Made by a program: the position numbers and the translations under genes. Positions 40,343 to 48,963 of a stretch of 64,000 nucleotides of DNA are shown here, piece after piece; within the stretch, counting starts at the first letter, position 1; the number at the start of each line of letters is the position of its first letter. Origin of the DNA: Pseudomaricurvus albidus (GTDB lineage: Bacteria; Pseudomonadota; Gammaproteobacteria; Pseudomonadales; Cellvibrionaceae); contig NZ_JAHKRS010000003.1 in assembly GCF_018863235.1 (NCBI RefSeq), positions 310,001 through 374,000 on the forward strand, in the 5' to 3' direction. The notes under the pieces are model-generated. The model did not search any database and was not told the origin of the DNA. It saw only the letters and a program-made list of their open reading frames with translations.

Positions 40343-41260
40343 TTAATCGTAGACCACATGGGGCGAAGGCAGGCGATTTTTCTCCAGCAAACTGCGCAAA
40401 TCCATCAACACCAGATTGTCCCCTATCGGACCAACCTGGACGCGGTAAAGTGCATCCTCGGAAGGAGGAATGACTTTCACCGGCAGGGACGTTAACCCCC
40501 CGAGCTGGTCACGCAATTTTTCGGCGGCCGCAGGCGTTGAGAAAGCGCCAGCCTGCAGAAATGTGTTTTTGGGCAATTCATAACCGGCCGGATTTTCAGG
40601 CACAGGCGCTCTGGCCACCGTCGAATTGCTTTGCACAGGTAGCTGAGGTGCCGCCGGATGACTGACCGCGACATTATCCAGAGGCTGAATCGCCTCCACC
40701 CTTACACTGGCGGTACCCTGCTTGAGATACCCCAGCTTTTTCGCAGCCGTGTAGGACAAATCAATCACCCTGCCCTTATGAAACGGCCCACGGTCATTCA
40801 CACGGACAATCACCTGACGCCCGTTGGACAGATTCGTCACCTTGACATAGGAGGGGATGGGCAAGGTTTTGTGGGCAGCCGTCATACCGTACATGCTGTA
40901 AATTTCGCCATTGGCCGTGCGCTTGCCGTGGAATTTATTACCGTACCAGGACGCCTTGCCCTCTTGCACGAATCCTTTGTCAGTTGGCATCACATGGTAG
41001 GTTTTGCCCAGCACTTTATAAGGAGACTTGTTGCCTGCACGGGTGCGGACTTCTTTGCGGGGCACCGCATCCGGGATGTGCGAGACATCCACATCCTGCT
41101 CCGGCCCGCTGTCTTTCACATCGGTTGGCACATTGACAATAATCTGGCTGCTGTCGCTGCGGGGCTGCTGAACAACCGGCTTCTGAGTCGTACAGGCGGA
41201 AAGAAACAGCAAGCCCAGGGCGACGGTAAATAAAGCCGCCTTACCCCTAGAACCCTGCAT
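40343..41260 (-). CDS. rlpA: Septal ring lytic transglycosylase RlpA
   Basis: 305 residues from the ATG at 41260. A TTG at 41287 with GAGG upstream is an alternative start. The signal peptide ends in a lipobox LSAC (Cys23), so it is a lipoprotein. Double-psi beta-barrel: [20 protein letters not shown] ... [20 protein letters not shown], with the catalytic aspartate in NDRGPF. A C-terminal SPOR domain (about residues 230-305) targets denuded septal glycan. It lies between mltB and dacA. Confidence 0.93.
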   Translation of the reverse strand: MQGSRGKAALFTVALGLLFLSACTTQKPVVQQPRSDSSQIIVNVPTDVKDSGPEQDVDVSHIPDAVPRKEVRTRAGNKSPYKVLGKTYHVMPTDKGFVQEGKASWYGNKFHGKRTANGEIYSMYGMTAAHKTLPIPSYVKVTNLSNGRQVIVRVNDRGPFHKGRVIDLSYTAAKKLGYLKQGTASVRVEAIQPLDNVAVSHPAAPQLPVQSNSTVARAPVPENPAGYELPKNTFLQAGAFSTPAAAEKLRDQLGGLTSLPVKVIPPSEDALYRVQVGPIGDNLVLMDLRSLLEKNRLPSPHVVYD

Positions 41261-41524
41261 ACAGTGATTCGACTTCAATACTGCCAATGCTGCTACCTCA
41301 TTAATTCTCTGTGCGCCTGTTCTGTGATGGCGACATTCATTGAAAGAAGAAAATACGAGACGGTGAAAAACCGTCCGGGGCCGTTAAAGAGACCCAATAA
41401 AGTTATACGAAGCCGCAACCTTGATCCAGACTTAAGACCACAACAATCGATTGTTTGCGGCCAATTTCAATGCTTTTGGCGACAAAAGACCTCTATCTAC
41501 CGTCTCAATGGCCCTGAAAGACCT

Positions 41525-42592
41525 TCAGCTTTTATCCGCTTGCTCTTTGGCCTGAAGGATTTCCTGACTGAGCTGATACACCGCCATGGCATACAAACGA
41601 CTGTGGTTGTAACGGGTGATGGCGTAAAAGTTGGTCAGCCCCATCCAGAACTCAGTCCCGTGCTCGCCTTCCAGCTCGATGGCCGTGGCTTTTTCATCCC
41701 CCGGCAAGGTATTGATCGGGGTATATCCCTTCTCTTCCAGACTCGCGACCGTGTGTAACGGCTTGAGCGAGTCATTCAGGACCGAGCTATCGTATCCACT
41801 CCGAGTGCGCATACGCACCACGACCGGCTCGTCCTTTTTCCAGCCGTGGCGGACGAAATAATTAGCCACACTGCCGATGGCATCCTCGCGGTTTTCCCAG
41901 ATATCAATCAAGCCGTCGCCATCGAAATCGGCTGCGTATGCGCGGTAGCTGGACGGCATAAATTGTCCGAAGCCCATGGCGCCGGCATAGGAGCCTTTCA
42001 GGCTGAGCGGATCGCGCTGCTGTTCACGAGTCAATATCAGGAATTCACGCAGCTCCTTGGTAAAGAAAGGACTGCGCGGCGGATAGGCAAACGCCAGCGT
42101 CGAGAGCGCATCCATCACTCGATAGTTACCCATATGCTGGCCGTAACGGGTTTCAACACCAATAATGGCCACGATGATTTCGGCGGGCACACCGTAGGTT
42201 TCTTCCGCTCGGGTCAGGGCCTCCCGGTTCTGCTGCCAGAAATCCACACCTTTGCCAATACGCGACCTGGTGACAAAAATCTTGCGGTATTCGGCCCAGG
42301 TCTTGGTCTTTTCCGCCGGGCGAGAAATCGCATCCAGAATGGATTGTTGCTTCTTTGCCTGAGACAACCAGCCCTGCAGTTCCTGCTGAGAAAAACCGTG
42401 TTCTTTCTGCATCTCCCCCATAAAAGCTTTGACCTGGGGATCATCCATAAAATCACCCGCCGTTGCAGCCCCGGCACCTGAACAGGTGACCATCACGGCA
42501 ACACTCATCAGACTGCGTCCTGCCCAGGTACGCAACCGGCGCAGTGGTGCAGTCTGTTTAACTCGCTTTACATCCGACAAAGAAAAATTCAC
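41525..42592 (-). CDS. mltB: Lytic murein transglycosylase B
   Basis: 355 residues from a GTG with AGGAG 6 bases upstream. Cleavable-type signal region (about 20-44). Catalytic glutamate in IIGVETRYGQ, followed by family motifs YPPRSPFFTKEL, GSYAGAMGFGQFMPSSYR and DFDGDGLIDIWEN. No lipobox cysteine, so it appears to be a soluble periplasmic form (SltB1-like) rather than a lipoprotein. Cleaves glycan strands to anhydro-muropeptides. Confidence 0.93.
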   Translation of the reverse strand: MNFSLSDVKRVKQTAPLRRLRTWAGRSLMSVAVMVTCSGAGAATAGDFMDDPQVKAFMGEMQKEHGFSQQELQGWLSQAKKQQSILDAISRPAEKTKTWAEYRKIFVTRSRIGKGVDFWQQNREALTRAEETYGVPAEIIVAIIGVETRYGQHMGNYRVMDALSTLAFAYPPRSPFFTKELREFLILTREQQRDPLSLKGSYAGAMGFGQFMPSSYRAYAADFDGDGLIDIWENREDAIGSVANYFVRHGWKKDEPVVVRMRTRSGYDSSVLNDSLKPLHTVASLEEKGYTPINTLPGDEKATAIELEGEHGTEFWMGLTNFYAITRYNHSRLYAMAVYQLSQEILQAKEQADKS

Positions 42593-42636
42593 TCACTTCT
42601 CCTGTGACTCAAGGCGCCTGCCCTTATCTCTGCAAC

Positions 42637-43788
42637 TTATCCAAATCCGACCCGGCGGCGCTCGGTACTGATTGCCATCAGAATGCCAAACCCCATCATC
42701 AAAGTGACTATGGAGGTTCCACCGTGACTTACCAGTGGTAACGGTACCCCAACGACAGGCAATAAACCCGAAACCATACCGATATTTACAAACACATAGA
42801 CAAAGAATGTGAAGGTAATACTCCCCGCCAACAAGCGCCCGAACGTGTTTTGAGCATTCATGGCGATGCGCAAGCCGCAGCCAATAATCCAGGCGTAGAG
42901 TGCCAGCAGCACCAGCACGCCCACCAAGCCAAACTCTTCGGCCAGTACGGCGATGATAAAATCGGTATGACTTTCAGGCAGGAAATCCAGTTGCGACTGG
43001 GTGCCGTTCAGCCAGCCCTTGCCATACAAACCGCCGGAACCAATAGCGGTCTTGGACTGAATGATGTTCCAGCCGGCCCCGAGCTTGTCAGCCTCAGGAT
43101 TCAGCATGGTGAGAATGCGCTGCTTCTGATAACCGTGCAAAACAAACATCCAGATGGGCCAGGCACTGGCCACGACAATCCCCACAGCAGACATGATGTA
43201 AGCCCAGCGCAAGCCGGCGAAAAACAGAACAAACAAGCCCGAAGCAGCAATCAGGATGGAAGTCCCCAGATCGGGCTGTTTCATGATCAACAGGGCCGGC
43301 AGGCCGATCAGAATCAGGGCGACAAAAACATGCTTAAAACTCGGTGGCAGAATACGGTGGGCGAGGTACGCCGACAGTATCAGGGGCATGCCCAGCTTAA
43401 GCACCTCGGAAGGCTGGAAACGAATCACCCCCAGGCTCAGCCATCGCTGCGCACCTTTTGCGCCAACCCCCATCACCAACACCAGTACCAGCAGAATCAC
43501 CCCCAGCCCATAGATCCAGGGAGCCCAGAACTCCATTGTGTGAGTCCGAAACTGCGCCGTGGTGAACATCACCCCGTAGGCAAGCACCATAAAAACACTC
43601 TGGCGCTGAACGTAATGGAAGTCTTCACCACTGGCACTGTAGAGAACGATCAGACCGAAAATTGTCAGCGTCAGCAGTCCCAACAGCAGAGGCACATCAA
43701 TATGCCAACGCTGCCACAAACCAACAGGCCGCCGAAGATCCCGACTGGCCTCCGGCATACGACGCTGAAAATCACTGACTCTGCTCAC
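42637..43788 (-). CDS. rodA: Peptidoglycan glycosyltransferase RodA
   Basis: 383 residues from a GTG at 43788, 7 bases after the mrdA stop; GAGAGG lies upstream at a slightly long spacing. The frame opens into mrdA up to 43887, but that would translate mrdA out of frame. Ten membrane segments of the SEDS family, with GGLYGKGWLNGTQSQLDFLPESHTDFI and the late VGVPLPLVSHGGTSIVTLM. Polymerises lipid II together with PBP2 in the elongasome. Confidence 0.96.
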   Translation of the reverse strand: MSRVSDFQRRMPEASRDLRRPVGLWQRWHIDVPLLLGLLTLTIFGLIVLYSASGEDFHYVQRQSVFMVLAYGVMFTTAQFRTHTMEFWAPWIYGLGVILLVLVLVMGVGAKGAQRWLSLGVIRFQPSEVLKLGMPLILSAYLAHRILPPSFKHVFVALILIGLPALLIMKQPDLGTSILIAASGLFVLFFAGLRWAYIMSAVGIVVASAWPIWMFVLHGYQKQRILTMLNPEADKLGAGWNIIQSKTAIGSGGLYGKGWLNGTQSQLDFLPESHTDFIIAVLAEEFGLVGVLVLLALYAWIIGCGLRIAMNAQNTFGRLLAGSITFTFFVYVFVNIGMVSGLLPVVGVPLPLVSHGGTSIVTLMMGFGILMAISTERRRVGFG

Positions 43789-43795
43789 AAGTAAT

Positions 43796-45700
43796 TTACC
43801 TCTCGGCCCTGACAGCAACCGGCTGATTGATCGGCGACTGAGGCATATTGTCTTCGCGCAGGGATTCCAGTTCCAGGTAGCGATCAATCACCTTGCGGGC
43901 CACACCCGCCGCCTTGGAGCTTTTTTCACCGTTTTCCACAATCACAGCGACCGCAATCTTGGGGTCATCCACTGGCGCAAACGCAACAAACAGCGCATGA
44001 TCCCGCTGACGCTCTGCCAATGCCTCGGAATCGTATTTTTCCCCCTGGGCAATCCCCACCACCTGCGCGGTACCGGTTTTACCCGCCATGCGGTAGGTCA
44101 GATCGCGACCGATGCTGTTGTGTGCCGTCCCGTGACGACCATGCACTACATTTTCCATGGTGCTAAAAATAAAGTCCCAGTTCTTTTTCGAGATGTCGGT
44201 AATGACATGCTCTTTCTTTTCAAACTTCTCGTCACCAATTTTGTCTACAAGATGCGGTTCGATGTAGTGACCTCGGTTGGCGATGGTTGCCGTCATGACA
44301 GCCAACTGCAGCGGCGTGGTCAGGACATCCCCCTGACCAATCCCCACATTGAGGCTGTCGCCCGGAAACCAGGGCAATCCGCGCACCGCCCGCTTCCATT
44401 CACGAGATGGCCAGATCCCCTTGCGCTCACTGGGAATATCAATGCCCGTTCGTGAACCCAGCGCAAACTGAACGCCAAACTCGTGCATCCTGTCGATCCC
44501 CATATGAAACGCAAGATCGTAAAAATAGGTATCACAGGACTCGGTCACGGCCTGCATCAAATCCACCCGACGACCGTGCCCCTGACGCTTCCAGTCCCGG
44601 TAAAGGCGCTTTTCCCCTTCCAGCTGGTAGAAGCCCGGGTCACGCACCGAGTAACCCGGATCCACCACACGATTGTGCAACCCCGCCAACCCCAGCATAG
44701 GCTTCACCGTTGAGCCCGGCGGGTACTGGGCCTGAATGGTTCGGTTGAACAGCGGCAAATCCAGCGAGTTATTCAGCGCGTTGTAATCTTTGTAGCTGAT
44801 GCCGGTCACAAACAGATTGGGGTTGTAACTGGGAGTGCTGACCATGGACAACACGCCACCCGTGTGAACATCCAGCGCAACCACCGCGCCGCGGTATTCC
44901 CCCATGGCTTCGATAGCTTCACGCTGCAAATCTGCGTCCAGATACAGTTTGAGGTTTTTTCCGGGCTCCGGTGCAATACTTTCAAGTACCCTTAATACCC
45001 GACCGCGGGCGTTGGTCTCGACGTATTGGTATCCCACCTCACCCAGCAGTTCGTCTTCGTATTGCCGCTCAAGACCAATTTTGCCGATGGTGTGCGTGCC
45101 GCTGTAGCGACGATAATTTTCCTCATCAAACGAGGACAGCTCGCGGTCGTTAATACGGCCCACATAACCGACAGAGTGAGCGAGCATTTCATTGAGTGGA
45201 TAATCACGAACCAGCTCAGCCGCAACCTTCACCCCGGGAAGGCGATATTCGTTCACCGCCAGACGGGCAATTTCTTCTTCAGTCAGGCGGTAACTCAGGG
45301 GAACGGCTTCGTAAGGACGACGGCGCTGCTTGAGACGTTTTTCGAATTCCTCAATATCACCTTCGCGCAGCTCCACCAGTCGACCAATCAGATCCAGTGT
45401 TTCCGGTAGATTTTTTACCTGTTCTTTAATAATGGTCAGGGTATAGGTCGGGCGGTTATCGGCCAGCAAGGTACCATTGCGGTCAAAAATAAGACCCCGT
45501 GTCGGCGGCAACGGCTGCACCTGAACCCGATTGCGATCCGACTGGGTAACGTAAAGGTCGTAGTTGACCACCTGCAAATTATAGAGGCGGGCAACCAGCA
45601 CTCCGAGCAGCAGCACAATGATCAGGCCGGCAACAATCAGCCGGCGTTTAAACAGCCGGGCTTCCTGATAGTGGTCTTTAAGGTGTTGCGGTTCCGGCAT
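43796..45700 (-). CDS. mrdA: Penicillin-binding protein 2
   Basis: 634 residues. One N-terminal membrane helix (RRLIVAGLIIVLLLGVLVA), a dimerisation/pedestal domain, and a transpeptidase domain with Ser-x-x-Lys in YPPGSTVKPML, SCDTYFYD and MAGKTGTAQV. Elongation-specific class B PBP that cross-links the wall made by RodA. Same-strand neighbour order rlmH-mrdA-rodA-mltB is conserved. Confidence 0.97.
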   Translation of the reverse strand: MPEPQHLKDHYQEARLFKRRLIVAGLIIVLLLGVLVARLYNLQVVNYDLYVTQSDRNRVQVQPLPPTRGLIFDRNGTLLADNRPTYTLTIIKEQVKNLPETLDLIGRLVELREGDIEEFEKRLKQRRRPYEAVPLSYRLTEEEIARLAVNEYRLPGVKVAAELVRDYPLNEMLAHSVGYVGRINDRELSSFDEENYRRYSGTHTIGKIGLERQYEDELLGEVGYQYVETNARGRVLRVLESIAPEPGKNLKLYLDADLQREAIEAMGEYRGAVVALDVHTGGVLSMVSTPSYNPNLFVTGISYKDYNALNNSLDLPLFNRTIQAQYPPGSTVKPMLGLAGLHNRVVDPGYSVRDPGFYQLEGEKRLYRDWKRQGHGRRVDLMQAVTESCDTYFYDLAFHMGIDRMHEFGVQFALGSRTGIDIPSERKGIWPSREWKRAVRGLPWFPGDSLNVGIGQGDVLTTPLQLAVMTATIANRGHYIEPHLVDKIGDEKFEKKEHVITDISKKNWDFIFSTMENVVHGRHGTAHNSIGRDLTYRMAGKTGTAQVVGIAQGEKYDSEALAERQRDHALFVAFAPVDDPKIAVAVIVENGEKSSKAAGVARKVIDRYLELESLREDNMPQSPINQPVAVRAER

Positions 45701-45830
45701 GAAAGCTCAATCTGAAGCTCAGGGGTGAAGGTTAGTCGGTGATTGTATGGACATTAGACAGGAGTTGGAAGTTCAACACTTGGTTTTTGTGAGCAGTCAG
45801 TCCTGGCTTGATCAGATTCGATCTTGCTTA

Positions 45831-45877
45831 TGGCTTTTATACTGGATGTTATAAAGCCACGGTTTATAAAATAACCG
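45831..45877 (-). repeat. Two adjacent stem-loops after rlmH
   Basis: TGGCTTTTATA (45831-45841) pairs with TATAAAGCCA (45850-45859) with one bulged T; next to it CGGTT (45860-45864) pairs with AACCG (45873-45877). They lie just after the rlmH stop on the minus strand in the 180-base gap before mrdA. There is no U-run, so a rho-independent terminator is doubtful. Confidence 0.4.
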
Positions 45878-45880
45878 CCT

Positions 45881-46351
45881 TCAGGACTTGTGGTACGGGT
45901 GATGGTTAAGAATCGACCAGGCCCGATACAGCTGCTCGATCAGAACAATACGCACCAGTGGATGAGGCAATGTCAGCGCCGACAGGGACCACTTGGCATC
46001 GGCACGGGCAAGGCACTCAGGAGCCAAGCCATCGGGCCCGCCAATCAACAAACTGTAATTGCTGCACTCCATCGACCAGCCGGCCAGATTGTCAGCCAGT
46101 TTTTCCGTGCTCCAGGGCTTGCCCAGCACATCGAGTGCTATGACTTTGTCACCTTTGGGGATAGCGGCCATCATCTGCTGACCTTCTTTGGCGATGGCTT
46201 TCTCTACGGAAGCGTTCTTGCCTCTCGGCCCCAGTGGCAGCTCGACCATTTCGACTGAAAAGTCTCTGGGCAGACGTTTGGCATAATCCGTATAGCCTTC
46301 TTCCACCCAACCGGGCATGCGGGTACCGACCGCAATGATTTTAAAACGCAT
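45881..46351 (-). CDS. rlmH: 23S rRNA pseudouridine-1915 N3-methyltransferase RlmH
   Basis: 156 residues, the exact usual length. SPOUT methyltransferase: trefoil-knot motif [13 protein letters not shown] and C-terminal [28 protein letters not shown]. Methylates the helix-69 pseudouridine of 23S rRNA. It lies 28 bases after rsfS. Confidence 0.97.
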   Translation of the reverse strand: MRFKIIAVGTRMPGWVEEGYTDYAKRLPRDFSVEMVELPLGPRGKNASVEKAIAKEGQQMMAAIPKGDKVIALDVLGKPWSTEKLADNLAGWSMECSNYSLLIGGPDGLAPECLARADAKWSLSALTLPHPLVRIVLIEQLYRAWSILNHHPYHKS

Positions 46352-46379
46352 GGTTGTCCCTTGCCGTAGAGCCGCTGAA

Positions 46380-46727
46380 TTACTCGCTGTCCTGAGTACG
46401 AGTACCCGGTTCCATACTCCAGAGCTTTTCCAGATCGTAAAAATCCCGTGTCGACGGCATCATCACATGCACAACGGTATCGCCAAAGTCGGCCAGCACC
46501 CACTCACCGGTGTCGAGCCCTTCTACCCCGATAGCGGCAATGCCCCGGTCTTTTGCTTCCTGCACGACGTTGGACGCCAGTGACTTCACGTGTCGATTGG
46601 ACGTACCGCTGGCAATCACCAGAGTATCCATTACATCGGTTAACTCACTGACATCGAGACTGACAATGTCTTTGCCCTTCAGATCTTCCAGGGCGTTGAG
46701 GATAATTTCATTTAATTCTTGGGACAT
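46380..46727 (-). CDS. rsfS: Ribosomal silencing factor RsfS
   Basis: 115 residues from the ATG at 46727. Family pattern [31 protein letters not shown] and [18 protein letters not shown]. It binds ribosomal protein L14 and blocks subunit joining in starvation. The Shine-Dalgarno AGGA is far from the ATG (12 bases). It lies 83 bases after nadD. Confidence 0.95.
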   Translation of the reverse strand: MSQELNEIILNALEDLKGKDIVSLDVSELTDVMDTLVIASGTSNRHVKSLASNVVQEAKDRGIAAIGVEGLDTGEWVLADFGDTVVHVMMPSTRDFYDLEKLWSMEPGTRTQDSE

Positions 46728-46810
46728 CAGTTCAGGGTTTCCTTTGCCACTTAGGGTCAATTTGATTTGGAACGATTAAGGTGTAGAACACTTCACTCAA
46801 GCCTGTCCTC

Positions 46811-47461
46811 TCACGAAAGATACAGGCGGTTATCTTCAATATAGCGCCTGACAGCGTCAGGCAGCAGAAATTCTGGCGATTGCCCCGCAGCAATCAGTTC
46901 GCGAATGCTCGTCGCCGAGATATCCAGCAAGCTCTGCTCGACGATCACCACCCCGCCCGCAGAGCGGCTGTGCAGTGTCTCAGGCGTCACTTGATGCTGC
47001 TGATACCACTCGGCCACATCACCCTGCTGAGGCAGGCTCCATCCCGGTCGGGCGGCGACCACCAAGTGCGCCAAGTCGAGCAATTCACGCCAGCGATGCC
47101 AGCGATTCAGATTCACCAGCGAGTCCATGCCCACACACCAGCACAGAGAGACATGGTCGCCCAGCTCACGCCGCAGCTCCGCCAGCGTCTCCACGGTGTA
47201 GGAAGGCTCGTCGCGCTTCAGCTCCCGCTCATCCACCGAGAGATCGGGGCAATCCGCCACCGCCAGACGCACCATGGCGGCACGATCTTCACTGCTGCGT
47301 CCGGGTGCCTCGCGGTGAGGCGGCACATGACAGGGCAGCAAGCGCATTTCATCCAGAACCAGACGCTGCTTAAACTCCAGCGCCATGCGCAAATGACCGT
47401 AATGCACGGGATCAAAGGTGCCACCAAACAGGCCAAGCGATTGCAATTTACTGGCGGTCAT
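46811..47461 (-). CDS. nadD: Nicotinate-nucleotide adenylyltransferase
   Basis: 216 residues from the ATG at 47461. Nucleotidyltransferase motifs GLFGGTFDPVHYGHL at the N-terminus and ISATSIRELIAAG near the end. Makes deamido-NAD from nicotinate mononucleotide and ATP. The frame opens to 47500 without a better start. It lies between proA and rsfS, as in many relatives. Confidence 0.95.
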   Translation of the reverse strand: MTASKLQSLGLFGGTFDPVHYGHLRMALEFKQRLVLDEMRLLPCHVPPHREAPGRSSEDRAAMVRLAVADCPDLSVDERELKRDEPSYTVETLAELRRELGDHVSLCWCVGMDSLVNLNRWHRWRELLDLAHLVVAARPGWSLPQQGDVAEWYQQHQVTPETLHSRSAGGVVIVEQSLLDISATSIRELIAAGQSPEFLLPDAVRRYIEDNRLYLS

Positions 47462-47584
47462 CGACAACCCGCAGTTTTCACCACGGCCATAGCCAACCAC
47501 TCCCGCTTACGGGTGTGGCTTTCAGATCCATGCAATTCAGAACGATCAAAGGCAGACTGCGGGACAAGATAATTCACTGTGCGC

Positions 47585-48838
47585 CTAGGTACGGATGTGG
47601 CCATCGCCAAAGACAACGTATTTCTGCGACGTCAGCCCTTCCAGCCCAACCGGACCACGGGCGTGAATTTTATCCGTGGAAATACCGATTTCGGCACCGA
47701 GACCGTATTCAAAACCATCGGCAAAACGCGTTGACGCGTTGACCATGACCGAGCTGGAGTCCACCTGAGCCAAAAACTTTCTCGCCCGGGTGTAATCTTC
47801 AGTGACGATTGCTTCGGTGTGACCAGAACTGTACTGAGCGATGTGATCCATGGCCTGGGCCATGTCGTCCACCACGCGAATCGACAGCACTGGCGCAAGA
47901 TATTCCGTGGCCCAGTCTTCTTCAGTGGCCATTTCGGCGTCGATGATGGCACGGGTGCGCTCACAGCCACGCAGCTCTACCCCTTTCTCACCATAGGCTT
48001 GTGCCAGGCGAGGCAAAATTTCCGGAGCAACCGCGGCATGAACCAGCAGGGTTTCCATCGCATTGCACACGCCATAACGGTGAGTTTTGGCATTGAGGGC
48101 AATATTGAAGGCCTTTTCCAGATCCGCCTTGTCGTCAATGTAGACATGGCAAATACCGTCCAGGTGTTTGATCACAGGCACGCGGGCATCGTTACTGATG
48201 CGCTCGATGAGCCCCTTGCCGCCGCGGGGCACGATCACATCCACAAACTCAGGCATGGTAATCAGTTCACCCACCGCAGCGCGATCGGTGGTTTCAATGA
48301 TCTGAACCGCGGCTTCCGGCAGCCCCGCCTTGGCGAGCCCCTGTGCGATACAGCGGGCGATGGCCTGATTGGAACGAAACGCTTCACTGCCACCGCGCAA
48401 AATGGTGGCATTACCGGATTTCAGACACAGGCTGGCCGCATCGATGGTCACATTGGGACGCGATTCGTAAATAATGCCCACGACCCCGAGAGGCACACGC
48501 ATTTTGCCCAGCTGAATCCCACTGGGACGAAAGCTCATATCGGTGATTTCACCACAGGGATCAGGCAATGCCGCCACCTGACGCAGGCCTTCGATCATGC
48601 CATCGAAGCCCGCCGGCGTGATTTCCAGGCGATCCAGCAAGGCATCGTCGAGGCCATTTTCCCGACCTGCCTGTAAATCTTCGGCGTTGGCCGCCATCAG
48701 CTCGGCTTTTGACGCCTGCAGGGCTTCTGCCGTGGCCAGCAGGGCGCGGTTTTTGTCTCCGGTGGTTGCGGCAGCAATAGCTCGGGATGCTTCACGGGCT
48801 TTGCGACCGACTTCCGCCATATAGGCTTTAACGTTCAT
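47585..48838 (-). CDS. proA: Gamma-glutamyl phosphate reductase
   Basis: 417 residues, aldehyde-dehydrogenase superfamily. Motifs [33 protein letters not shown], the catalytic cysteine in [15 protein letters not shown], and C-terminal [18 protein letters not shown]. Second step of proline synthesis. proB is not adjacent here. First gene of the proA-nadD-rsfS-rlmH run. Confidence 0.97.
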   Translation of the reverse strand: MNVKAYMAEVGRKAREASRAIAAATTGDKNRALLATAEALQASKAELMAANAEDLQAGRENGLDDALLDRLEITPAGFDGMIEGLRQVAALPDPCGEITDMSFRPSGIQLGKMRVPLGVVGIIYESRPNVTIDAASLCLKSGNATILRGGSEAFRSNQAIARCIAQGLAKAGLPEAAVQIIETTDRAAVGELITMPEFVDVIVPRGGKGLIERISNDARVPVIKHLDGICHVYIDDKADLEKAFNIALNAKTHRYGVCNAMETLLVHAAVAPEILPRLAQAYGEKGVELRGCERTRAIIDAEMATEEDWATEYLAPVLSIRVVDDMAQAMDHIAQYSSGHTEAIVTEDYTRARKFLAQVDSSSVMVNASTRFADGFEYGLGAEIGISTDKIHARGPVGLEGLTSQKYVVFGDGHIRT

Positions 48839-48963
48839 GGGCTTCCAAAGGGTCTACCAAAAATGAAAGGTTGCCCCATCACAGGGCAAAGGCTGGGATC
48901 ATTATACAGAAAGCTGCCGCGGGATGTGAGGCGCAATCTACGCCATCGCCAGCCAATTCGTCC

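Noticed and set aside
42850-43794. 314-codon open frame on the plus strand
   Set aside because: Antisense to rodA; a Gln/His-rich product typical of shadow frames.
48871-48889. Hairpin TTGCCC / GGGCAA between the kinase gene and proA
   Set aside because: The stem is short and the T-tract is broken; termination cannot be supported.
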